Shown here: positions 35,294 through 42,624 of the stretch, piece by piece | How the letters are laid out: each line of letters begins with the position of its first letter | Position numbering within the stretch: position 1 is the stretch's first letter | The notes under the pieces: model-generated | Told to the model about the DNA's origin: nothing | What the model saw: the letters and a program-made list of their open reading frames with translations, nothing else | The model's database searches: none | Program-made: the position numbers and the translations under genes | NCBI GenBank assembly: GCA_017306015.1 | Contig: JAFKJK010000011.1 | Coordinates: 62,001-126,000, forward strand | Source: Propionibacteriaceae bacterium | GTDB taxonomy: Bacteria > Actinomycetota > Actinomycetes > Propionibacteriales > Propionibacteriaceae | Direction: 5' to 3' | DNA length: 64,000 bases

Positions 35294-35460
35294 CCTGATT
35301 CCTTCCGGTCGGAGGCCCGGTAGACGCGAACGCCACAGGGCTGTTGGGGGCTCCGGACCTCGTCAGTCTCACACGGCGGTTCGGCCCGGCGCACCCCGGT
35401 CGGCCGACTTCGCCACCAGGTCTCAGGGGGAACCCGAGGGTCGCCGGGCGGCCGGGCCGG

Positions 35461-36150
35461 TCACAGCAGCGCGATCAGCCGCTTCTTCTTGCGGTTCTCT
35501 GCGACCACCCAGGCGACGTCCGGATCGGACGTGTCGAGCGCGGCGAACGCCGCCAGGCCACGGGTCGGATCACCGGCGACGGCCACCGACCAGCAGTAGC
35601 CCAGGCCCTGGCGCAGGGTGCGGACGCCGGCGTCCCTGCGACGCTCGGTCGGGGTGGCCATCAGGTGGGCGGTGGCCGCCTGGCAAGCGGCGATGGCCGC
35701 CGCCGCGGTAGCGGGATCGGCCAGCAGGCGCGGCTCGCAGACGGCGGCGATGCCGGCCCGGACGACGAGTGGGTCGGGGTCGGACGTCCAGGCGGCGACG
35801 AGTTCGCGGAGCAGCGGCGGGTCCTGGTCGCCGACCCGCTGGGCGGCGATGGCGACCGACTCGCGGACCCGCCAGCGGGCGTCCGCCGCCAGGGCGGTGA
35901 GCCGGGCGATCATGCCTCGGTCGCCTTCGAGGAGCAGCTGGCCCAGCGCCACCGTCCCGCAACTGGCCAGGTACTCGTCCGGATCCTCGACGAAGGTCAA
36001 CGCGAGGCTGCGGGGCAGGACGTCGCCGGCCGCGTCGAGCAGGGTGAGGTTGGAGCGGGGGCCGGGCAGCCCGCTGTTGGCGGTGAGGTAGGCCGTGAGC
36101 TGGTCAGACGGGAGCGCGCGCAACGCGTCCGCGTATTCGGCGCGCTTCAT
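35461..36150 (-). CDS. HEAT-like alpha-helical repeat protein
   Basis: A 229-residue cytoplasmic protein. It is helical throughout with HEAT-type units, for example ARWRVRESVAIAAQRVGDQD and DPLVVRAGIAAVCEPRLLAD. There is no catalytic motif, and it may serve as a binding scaffold. The ATG overlaps the stop of the upstream CMD-family gene by four bases (ATGA), so the two are made together. I do not recognise a named family. Confidence 0.75.
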   Translation of the reverse strand: MKRAEYADALRALPSDQLTAYLTANSGLPGPRSNLTLLDAAGDVLPRSLALTFVEDPDEYLASCGTVALGQLLLEGDRGMIARLTALAADARWRVRESVAIAAQRVGDQDPPLLRELVAAWTSDPDPLVVRAGIAAVCEPRLLADPATAAAAIAACQAATAHLMATPTERRRDAGVRTLRQGLGYCWSVAVAGDPTRGLAAFAALDTSDPDVAWVVAENRKKKRLIALL

Positions 36151-36461
36151 GCGCCGGCTGCGTCCAGGGCGGCGAGCGCCGCGGGCAGCGACGACACCAC
36201 CCGCTGGCCGACGGCCGGCAGCCCGACCAGCAGAGCGGAGACGACCTCCTCCCGGGTGGCGCCGGCTTTCACGGCCATCGTCACGTGGAACGGCAGCCCG
36301 GACTCCATTCCGGACGCGGCCAGGACCGCGAGGTAGGCGAGTTCCTCGGTCTTCGGATCGAGGGCCGAGGCCGCAGCCAACTGCTGGACCATGGCCATCC
36401 AGGGCTGCTGGAAGCCGGGTGCGTGCTCGCCGAATGCCGCGAACGCGGGGGAGATGCTCAT
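36147..36461 (-). CDS. Carboxymuconolactone decarboxylase (AhpD-like) family protein lacking the cysteines
   Basis: A 104-residue helical protein of the CMD fold: EELAYLAVLAASGMESGLPF followed by H and GATREEVVSALLVGLPAVG. In AhpD-type members a CxxC precedes the conserved His; here that stretch reads SGMESGLPFH with no cysteine. A peroxidase-type thiol chemistry is therefore unlikely, and another role or a decarboxylase-like function is possible. The ATG follows AAAGGA at six bases. It is the first gene of a pair with the HEAT-like gene. Confidence 0.8.
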   Translation of the reverse strand: MSISPAFAAFGEHAPGFQQPWMAMVQQLAAASALDPKTEELAYLAVLAASGMESGLPFHVTMAVKAGATREEVVSALLVGLPAVGQRVVSSLPAALAALDAAGA

Positions 36462-36503
36462 CGGTGTCCTTTCGACGCGTCCCACTCTGTCACCATCGCC
36501 CCC

Positions 36504-36629
36504 CTGAACCGTCGGGGACTGAACCGTCGGGGACAGGTACTTCGGTTCAGCTTGGACGGTGAACCGTCGGGGACAGGTACTTCGGTTCAGTTTGGACGGT
36601 GAACCGTCGGGGACAGGTACTTCGGTTCA
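36504..36629 (+). repeat. Class I repeats at exact 40-bp period
   Basis: A truncated copy (36504-36519) is followed by full forward copies at 36520-36549, 36560-36589 and 36600-36629. The ten-base spacer (G/TTTGGACGG type) is repeated too, so the unit that multiplied is 40 bp and includes flanking sequence. They lie upstream of the CMD gene. The spacing is too short and the spacers too alike for a CRISPR array. Confidence 0.92.
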
Positions 36630-36787
36630 GCCTGTGGTGTTCTGCGGTCGGCGGAGCGAACCGTCCGAGCATCGCGCTCGGCGTCCCCCGCGGAGGCGCG
36701 ATCTGAGTCACGTACGGCGGTGTTCGGTGCAGGATCGCGGGACGACGACGGTCGGAGTCGGTCGTCCCGGATGACTACAGGCTCAGC

Positions 36788-36816
36788 GAGCTTCGTCCCG
36801 GTGAACCCGAAGCGGA
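36788..36816 (-). pseudogene. Remnant of a SIS-gene 3' end
   Basis: 29 bases match the end of the SIS gene (36981-37009) at 28 positions. On the minus strand it reads FGFTGTKLAEP, against FEFTGTKLPKP in the intact protein. No other part of a SIS gene is recognisable nearby. It looks like a relic of a duplication or deletion between the repeat blocks at 36.5 and 36.9 kb. Confidence 0.65.
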
Positions 36817-36857
36817 GTCCCTTGTGGATGACGCCACCACGGACGGCGACGCGTGTG

Positions 36858-36971
36858 AACGAAAGTACCTGTCCCCGGCGGTTCACCGTCCCCGGGCTGA
36901 ACCGAAAGTACCTGTCCCCGGCGGTTCACCGCCCCCGGGCTGAACCGAAAGTACCTGTCCCCGACGGTTCA
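36858..36971 (-). repeat. Three reverse-oriented class I repeats behind the SIS gene
   Basis: Copies lie at 36858-36887, 36900-36930 and 36943-36971, about 42 bases apart and separated by short GC-rich spacers. The nearest copy contains the SIS stop codon (TGA, 36969-36971). Together with the forward set at 36.5 kb they form an inward-facing cluster with the SIS remnant in its centre. Confidence 0.92.
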
Positions 36972-37961
36972 GGGCTTGGGGAGCTTCGTCCCGGTGAACT
37001 CGAAGCGGAACTCGCCGGGGGTGAAGCCTCCCTGGGCGGCCAGGCGGCCCGCCAGCACCTGGCCGGCCACGATCTCCAGGATCGCCGTCGTCACGGGTTC
37101 GACCTCGGGCAGGGCCACGTCCGCGTCAGGCCCGGACGCAACGCTCAGCACCGGCTCGCCGGCGGCGCGCATCGTGGCGACGAGGTCGCCCGCCCGGCCG
37201 CCGCCGAACACCACCACGAGCCGGTTGGACGCGGCGACCTCGGCCGGCCCGTGCAGGTACTGGTCGGTCTGGAACACCGATCCCGGCAGCTTGCTCGCCT
37301 CCCGCAGCATCAGCGCCGTCTCACCGGCAGCTGCCAGCGAGCCGCCCGCACCAACGCAGTCGATCGCGTCCGGGACGGCGTCGGCGAAGGTCGCAGCGAG
37401 ATAGGCATCCACAGCGGCCTCGATCAGCGGCAGCTGTTCGGCGACCACCTCCGGCGCGGCGTCCAGCCCGGACGCCATCCCGTCCAGTCCGAGCGCCTCC
37501 CCGAGGACGGCGAGCGCGGCCAGCGTCCCGGTGTAGCCGGAGACGTAGACCCGGGCGTCGGCGACGTCGCCCAGCGAGACCACCGTCTCGGCCACCTCGC
37601 AGATCGGCGAGCCGGGGACGTTGGTGATCGCCATCCGGTGCCCGCGACAGCGCCGGAGCGCCTCGATCGGCTCCGGCGAGCGGCCCGACTCGCTGACCGC
37701 GACGAACAGTTCCGCGGCGCCCTGGTCGGTCGGCCACTCCGACGCCGGCCAGTTCAGCACCGTCCGGCCGCGTCGCCGGGCCTCGTGCACGAGCAGCTCG
37801 GACGCGAACGTGGACGCCCCCATCGCGATCGTGGCCAGCACCTGGCCCCGCTCCCAGCGCGGCAGCTCGGACGCGGCCAGCGACGCGCGGGCCGCCGCGA
37901 TCGACGTGCGCAGGCTCTCCGGTTGGTTGCGGACGACGTCCCAGTAGTCAGTTCTCAGCAT
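36969..37961 (-). CDS. SIS domain protein (AgaS/GlmS-like sugar isomerase or deaminase)
   Basis: A 330-residue protein with two SIS (phosphosugar-binding) halves: IAMGASTFASELLVHEARRR and AVSESGRSPEPIEALRR in the first, and CVGAGGSLAAAGETALMLRE in the second. The architecture is that of amino-sugar-phosphate isomerases and deaminases. It is the last gene of the sugar ABC operon, three bases after the second permease gene, and the operon begins with an N-acetylglucosamine-kinase-like gene. Conversion of an amino-sugar phosphate is the best guess. The stop codon is the first three bases of a class I repeat. Confidence 0.85.
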   Translation of the reverse strand: MLRTDYWDVVRNQPESLRTSIAAARASLAASELPRWERGQVLATIAMGASTFASELLVHEARRRGRTVLNWPASEWPTDQGAAELFVAVSESGRSPEPIEALRRCRGHRMAITNVPGSPICEVAETVVSLGDVADARVYVSGYTGTLAALAVLGEALGLDGMASGLDAAPEVVAEQLPLIEAAVDAYLAATFADAVPDAIDCVGAGGSLAAAGETALMLREASKLPGSVFQTDQYLHGPAEVAASNRLVVVFGGGRAGDLVATMRAAGEPVLSVASGPDADVALPEVEPVTTAILEIVAGQVLAGRLAAQGGFTPGEFRFEFTGTKLPKP

Positions 37962-37964
37962 TCC

Positions 37965-38816
37965 TCATCCCTTGATAGCCCCAGCGGACATGCCGCTGAC
38001 GATGTTGCGCTGGAAGGCCAGCGCGATCAGCACCGGTGGCAGCGCGGCGACCAGGCCGCCGGCGGCGACCAGGCCGAAGTCGGTGGTGTAGCGCCCGGAG
38101 AACTCCGCGATCGCCACCGGCAGCGTCTTGGACGCGTAGGTCGAGGTGAAGATCAGGGCGTACAGGAACTCGTCCCAGGCGAGGAAGAACGCGAACATGA
38201 TCGCGGTCACGATGCCGGGACGGGCGCTCGGCAGCACCACCCGCCACAGCGCGCCCATCCGGGTGCAGCCGTCGACGCGGGCGGCGTCCTCCAACTCCTC
38301 GGGGACGGTGAGGAAGTAGTTGGACAGGATCCACAGTGTGAACGGCACGACCAGGGCGAGATCGACCAGGATCAGCCCCCAACGCGAATCGAGCAGGCTC
38401 AGCTGGTTGAGGATGAAGTACAGCGGGATCAGCAGCGCGATCTGCGGCAGCATGTACGTGCTCAGGAACAACGCCAGGGTGATCCGGCGTCCGGCGAACT
38501 TCAGCCGGGCGAACGCGTAGGCGCCGAAGATGCTCACGACAAGGGCGATCGTCACCGTGATCGCCGCCACGAACAGCGAGTTGCCCATCGCCTCCAGGAA
38601 GCCGGCCCCGGTCTCGCCCACGCCTCCCGGGGTGAGGATCGCGATGTAGCGGCCGAAGTCGAGCTGGGACGGGATCCACCGCAGCGGCTGTTCCAGCAGC
38701 GCGCTGGCAGGGGTGACGGACGCGATCACCGACCACAGCATCGGGAGCAGGTAGACGATGCCGACGACCGCTGCGGTGATCTCGACGGCGAGCTGGGTGC
38801 GCTTGCGGCGGGTCAC
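37965..38816 (-). CDS. Carbohydrate ABC transporter permease (MalG type)
   Basis: A 283-residue inner-membrane protein with six predicted helices. The cytoplasmic EAA loop reads EELEDAARVDGCTRMGALWR, the contact site for the ATPase. It belongs to the MalG/UgpE branch and forms a heterodimer with the permease encoded just upstream. The GTG overlaps that gene's stop by four bases (GTGA); the open frame further upstream lies within the other gene. No ATP-binding subunit is encoded in this operon. Confidence 0.93.
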   Translation of the reverse strand: MTRRKRTQLAVEITAAVVGIVYLLPMLWSVIASVTPASALLEQPLRWIPSQLDFGRYIAILTPGGVGETGAGFLEAMGNSLFVAAITVTIALVVSIFGAYAFARLKFAGRRITLALFLSTYMLPQIALLIPLYFILNQLSLLDSRWGLILVDLALVVPFTLWILSNYFLTVPEELEDAARVDGCTRMGALWRVVLPSARPGIVTAIMFAFFLAWDEFLYALIFTSTYASKTLPVAIAEFSGRYTTDFGLVAAGGLVAALPPVLIALAFQRNIVSGMSAGAIKG

Positions 38817-39742
38817 AGCAGGCTCATCTCGGAGGAGCGGATCAGCCGCAGGTAGATCATGCACAGGATCGCGATGATCAACACGATCAGCATCGCCATG
38901 GCCGAGCCGATCCCGAAGCTCTGGTCACTGAAAGCGGTCTGGTAGGTGTAGTACGAGATGACCGCCGTCCCGTTCGCCGGGCCGCCGCGGGTCATCGCGT
39001 AGATGATGTCGAAGACCTTGAACGCCTCCACCGTGCGCAGCACGACGACGATGCTGATCGCCGGCACCAGCAACGGCAGGGTGATCGCGCGGAACCGCTT
39101 CCACCAGCCCAGGCCGTCCACCTCGGCGGCCTCGTACAGCTCGGACGGGATGCTGGTCAGGCCGGCGAGCAGGAAGAACGCCACCAGCGGCGTGGTCTTC
39201 CAGGCGTCGGCGAGGATCACCAGGTTCATCGCCCGCCACGGCTCGCTGAGCCAGGGGACGTAGTCGTGGATCACCCCGAGCTGGTAGAGCACGGCGTTCA
39301 GGGCGCCGTACTGCGCGTTGTAGATGCCCTTCCACATGGCCGCGTTGACGATCGTCGGCAGCGCCCACGGGATCACGATCGCCGTCCGGAACAGCCACCG
39401 GAAGCGCATCGGCGCGTTCAGCAGCAGCGCGAGGCACAGCCCGAGCGTGACCTCGATGATCAGCGAGACGACGGTGAAGTAGAGCGTCCGTCCCAGCGAG
39501 GCCCAGACCGACGGCGAGCTCAGCATCGCGACGTAGTTGCCGAGCCCGACGAACGCGGGGGACGGGTCGAGGGCGGAGCGGACGTCGAACAGCGACACCA
39601 GGACCGTCCGGTACAGCGGGTAGAGGATCACCCCGAAGACCACCAGGATCGCCGGGGCGAGCAGCAGCCACGCGAACCGGGTCTGTACCTGGCTCGTCGC
39701 GGAGGTGTGCCGCCTCGGCGTCCTGATGGTCCGGGTGGTCAT
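38813..39742 (-). CDS. Carbohydrate ABC transporter permease (MalF type)
   Basis: A 309-residue membrane protein with six helices. Its EAA loop is SELYEAAEVDGLGWWKRFR, and the short cytoplasmic N-terminus is basic. It is the partner of the MalG-type permease downstream. The ATG starts four bases after the stop of the binding-protein gene, so the three transport genes are tightly packed and evidently co-translated. Confidence 0.93.
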   Translation of the reverse strand: MTTRTIRTPRRHTSATSQVQTRFAWLLLAPAILVVFGVILYPLYRTVLVSLFDVRSALDPSPAFVGLGNYVAMLSSPSVWASLGRTLYFTVVSLIIEVTLGLCLALLLNAPMRFRWLFRTAIVIPWALPTIVNAAMWKGIYNAQYGALNAVLYQLGVIHDYVPWLSEPWRAMNLVILADAWKTTPLVAFFLLAGLTSIPSELYEAAEVDGLGWWKRFRAITLPLLVPAISIVVVLRTVEAFKVFDIIYAMTRGGPANGTAVISYYTYQTAFSDQSFGIGSAMAMLIVLIIAILCMIYLRLIRSSEMSLL

Positions 39743-39746
39743 CGGC

Positions 39747-41048
39747 TCAACCGGCCAGCGCGTCGTTGCCCTGGTTGACCGCGTCGTCGAGCGCAGCCTT
39801 CGCGGTCTTGCTGCCGAGCAGGGCGTTCTGGATCTCGACCTGGAGGATCGCCGAGACCTTGTTGTAGTTGACGACCTGGGGACGCAGGATCGAGTCGGCG
39901 TAGGCCACCTTGCAGGCAGCGAACACCTCCGGGTTGATCTTCACCACGTTCGGGTCGGAGAAGCTGGCGATCCAGTTCGGCATGGACGACTTGGCCAGCG
40001 GGTCCTGCACCTCGCGGCTGGTGACGAACTCGATCACCTTCCAGGCGGCGTCCGGGTTTTTGGAGCCGGCCGAGATCGCGTACGCCATGGCGCCGTTCAC
40101 GCCCGGACGCTTCCCGGACGGTCCGGTCGGGGTCGCGCTGACCCCCATCTTGCCGGCGACCTTGGACGCCTTGGTGTCGTTCAGGTCGCGGAAGGTGGAC
40201 TCCCAGTTCAGGCCGAACGCGACCTCGCCGCTCTGCAGGGCCTTGATCACGTCGTCCTCGAGGAATGTCGGCGACCCGGGGTGGCTGATGCCGCTCTTCA
40301 GCGAGTCGACCATGAACTGCAGCGTCTGCTGGCCGGCGTCGTTGTTGAAGTTGAGCTTGCCGGCGTCGTCGGTGAACGTGCCGCCGTAGGCGCCGAGCAG
40401 CTGGGCGAAGTCGCAGATCACCGCCTCGGCCTGCGCCCAGCTCCAGGCGATCGGATGCTTGGACAGTCCCTTGTCCTTGATGGCCTTGGCCGCGGTCATC
40501 ACGGCGTCCCAGCTGTCGATCGAACTCTCGTCCACGCCGGCCTTGCTCATCAGGTCCTTGTTGTAGAAGAAGAGCTTGGTCGAGGGCACCTGGGGGGCGC
40601 CGACGAAGCGTCCCTTGTACTCGGCGGCCTGCAGCGCGCCGCCGAGCATCTCGGTCTTCCAGTTCGCCGGGACCCGGTCGGTGACGTCGAGGATCATCTT
40701 CTTCTCGGCGAACTCCGGCGGCCAGATGACGTCCATCAGGACGATGTCGAAGGTGCCGGCGGCCGCGGCGGCGACGATCTTGTCGTGCAGCGCCTCGTAG
40801 GCGACGAAGGTCGGGTTGATGGTGATGTCGGGATTGGTCTGGTTGAACTTGGTGATCACGCCGGCCCAGTCGTCCTCCGTCCAGCCGGCCTGCTTCATCA
40901 GCAGGATGTTGACGGTGCCGGACAGTTTGCCGCCGGTCGAGCCGGTGGTCGCGGCCGGAGCGGGGGCGCCGGTGACAGAGCAGCCGGCGACCGCCGCCGC
41001 GGCGAGCGCTCCACCGGTGAGCAGAACAGTCCTCCTGGACAGGTTCAT
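39747..41048 (-). CDS. Extracellular sugar-binding lipoprotein of the ABC transporter
   Basis: A 433-residue solute-binding protein (family 1). The signal sequence MNLSRRTVLLTGGALAAAAV leads into a lipobox AGC, with a twin-arginine-like SRR, so it is probably lipid-anchored outside the cell. The mature protein has the usual features, TKLFFYNKDLMSKAG and the C-terminal AAWKVIEFVTS. Gene context points to an amino sugar or a GlcNAc-containing oligosaccharide as ligand. The ATG follows AAAGGAG at six bases and overlaps the kinase stop as ATGA. Confidence 0.93.
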   Translation of the reverse strand: MNLSRRTVLLTGGALAAAAVAGCSVTGAPAPAATTGSTGGKLSGTVNILLMKQAGWTEDDWAGVITKFNQTNPDITINPTFVAYEALHDKIVAAAAAGTFDIVLMDVIWPPEFAEKKMILDVTDRVPANWKTEMLGGALQAAEYKGRFVGAPQVPSTKLFFYNKDLMSKAGVDESSIDSWDAVMTAAKAIKDKGLSKHPIAWSWAQAEAVICDFAQLLGAYGGTFTDDAGKLNFNNDAGQQTLQFMVDSLKSGISHPGSPTFLEDDVIKALQSGEVAFGLNWESTFRDLNDTKASKVAGKMGVSATPTGPSGKRPGVNGAMAYAISAGSKNPDAAWKVIEFVTSREVQDPLAKSSMPNWIASFSDPNVVKINPEVFAACKVAYADSILRPQVVNYNKVSAILQVEIQNALLGSKTAKAALDDAVNQGNDALAG

Positions 41049-42040
41049 GGTTGGCTCCTTTCGAGTAGCGCTTGCGCGCTGGTTGGGGTCGGTTCGGCGG
41101 ATGCTCCCGCCGGGCCGAAGGTGCCGGACGCGGCGAGCTCGCGGCGGGCGAGCTCGATCGCTCCGGCAACCGGTGGGGTGTCCAGCAGGACGACCGGAAG
41201 ATCGGGGCGGGTGCGGTTGATTCCGGTCGTGATCGCCTCGGCGAGCCGGGGCTGGGAGGTGACCACGCCGCCGGCCAGGACGACGGCTTCCGGGTGTGCT
41301 CCGGCGGCGAGGTGGAGGTTCACGAGTTCGACGAGCTCGTCGGCATGGGCCTCGACCACCGCTGCGGCGAGCGGCGAGCCGGCGTCCGCTGCGGCGAAGA
41401 CGGCGGGGGCGAGGCGTCCCCAGTCGGTGGCCGAGTGGTGGTGGTGCAGGGCCGAGGCGAGGTCCTCTTCCCGTTCCGCGGACTCCGGGACACCAGCTGC
41501 GTCAGCGAGCTGAGCGAGCGCGATGGGGTCGGGACGGCCACGATCGGCGGCCCGGAGCAGTGCCCGGGCGAGGCCGGCGACCAGGGCGGGCGCGCTGCCC
41601 TCGTCGCCGAGGAGGTAGCCGTGGCCGCCGATCCGGGTCTCGTTTCCGTCCGCGTCCGCGGAGAGGACGATCGAGCCGGTGCCGCTGATCACGGTGATCA
41701 CCGCGCCCGGGTAGCCGGCGGCCGGCCCGGCGAGGGCGGCGTCGTTGAGGACGCGGACGGTACCCGGGAAGATCCTCTGGAGATTGGCGCGGAACTGCCT
41801 GCCGACGGCGTCCGAGTCGACGCCGTGTGCGCCGACGACAAGCGCCGATCCTGCCGGCGGGAGCTCGGGGAGGGTGGCGATCAGGGCGTCCGCATTGCCG
41901 TCTGCTGCGATCGAGGAGCCGGCGCGCCACCACCGCCTGGTCGGCACGACCAGGTCCACGCAAGGACGGTCGGTGGCCTCGACCCGGATGTGGGTCTTGG
42001 TCCCGCCGACGTCCACTCCGACGGCTGCAGGCTCTGCCAT
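41045..42040 (-). CDS. BadF/BcrA-type ATPase, N-acetylglucosamine kinase-like
   Basis: A 331-residue sugar kinase-fold protein. The phosphate-1 motif is VGVDVGGTKTHIRVE and the phosphate-2 motif VISGTGSIVLSAD, with adenosine-loop sequence VLAGGVVTSQPRL near the end. The family (PF01869) includes eukaryotic-like N-acetylglucosamine kinases. It is the first gene of the transport operon and would phosphorylate the sugar brought in by it. The ATG lies about five bases after a weak GAAAAAG site. A dyad operator (TATCGA/TCGATA) lies 72 bases upstream. Confidence 0.87.
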   Translation of the reverse strand: MAEPAAVGVDVGGTKTHIRVEATDRPCVDLVVPTRRWWRAGSSIAADGNADALIATLPELPPAGSALVVGAHGVDSDAVGRQFRANLQRIFPGTVRVLNDAALAGPAAGYPGAVITVISGTGSIVLSADADGNETRIGGHGYLLGDEGSAPALVAGLARALLRAADRGRPDPIALAQLADAAGVPESAEREEDLASALHHHHSATDWGRLAPAVFAAADAGSPLAAAVVEAHADELVELVNLHLAAGAHPEAVVLAGGVVTSQPRLAEAITTGINRTRPDLPVVLLDTPPVAGAIELARRELAASGTFGPAGASAEPTPTSAQALLERSQP

Positions 42041-42052
42041 GTGACTTTTTCT

Positions 42053-42124
42053 CTCACTGGTAGAAAGTGTCTCCACGCTACGCCCCGAGCCCCCGCCTTG
42101 GGAAGCTTTGTTATCGAGTCGATA
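42053..42124. promoter_or_regulatory. Operator region of the sugar operon
   Basis: TATCGA-G-TCGATA (42112-42124) is a perfect palindrome upstream of the kinase gene, and CACTGGTAGAAAGTG (42053-42067) has CACT/AGTG ends close to the start codon. Both are plausible binding sites for the ROK regulator encoded next to the operon. This is inferred from position and symmetry only. Confidence 0.5.
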
Positions 42125-42252
42125 CCTTGCGAGCGGTAGACGGTGATGTTGCTCGGCCGGCAATGGCCCCATCGTCGTCTGGGTGGAGCGTCCCCGCTCG
42201 TCTTCGGGCGGAGTCTTCCTCCGCTCGTCGTCGGGCGGAGTCTTCCTCCGCT

Positions 42253-42587
42253 CGTCGTCCCGGCGAACGCCGGGATCCCTAGACGTGCGTTGCTACTCGG
42301 CCGCCGGGGGTCCCGGGGCGTGGCCCGGGATGACGCGGCTGGGGTGGCCGGTCGTCTTCGGGCGGGGTCTCCTCCGCTCGTCGTCCCGGCGAAGGCCGGG
42401 ATCCCTGGACGTGCGTTGCTGCTCGGCCGTCGGGGGTCCCGGGGCGTGGCCCGGGATGACGCGGGTGGGGTGGTCGTCGTCGTTGGGTGGGGTCTCCTCC
42501 GGTCGTCGTCCCGGCGAACGCCGGGATCCCTGGACGTGCGTTGCTGCTCGGCTACCGGGGTCCCGGGGCGTGTCCCGGGATGACGCG
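42253..42587. repeat. Three ~85-bp GC dyad repeats at ~125-bp period
   Basis: Copies at 42253-42337, 42379-42463 and 42504-42587 begin CGTCGTCCCGGCGAA and end CCCGGGATGACGCG, with inner dyads CCGGC/GCCGG and CCCGGG/CCCGGG. Their ends are inverted repeats of each other. The intervening 40 bases (GGTCTCCTCCGCTCG type) recur as well, also at 42190-42252 as half units, so the array grew by tandem duplication of a larger unit. This is a common type of dispersed bacterial dyad, distinct from the 30-bp family. Confidence 0.88.
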
Positions 42588-42624
42588 AGTCGGGTTGGAT
42601 GGGGTGGGGAGACTCGGCGGAGGG

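Noticed and set aside
36520..36629. Regularly spaced repeats that could suggest a CRISPR array
   Set aside because: Spacers are only about 10-15 bases and nearly identical, copies occur in both orientations, and no cas gene is present. The same holds for 50658-50777.
37621..37947. Plus-strand frame opposite the SIS gene
   Set aside because: It lies fully within the conserved SIS coding region and shows no protein family features.
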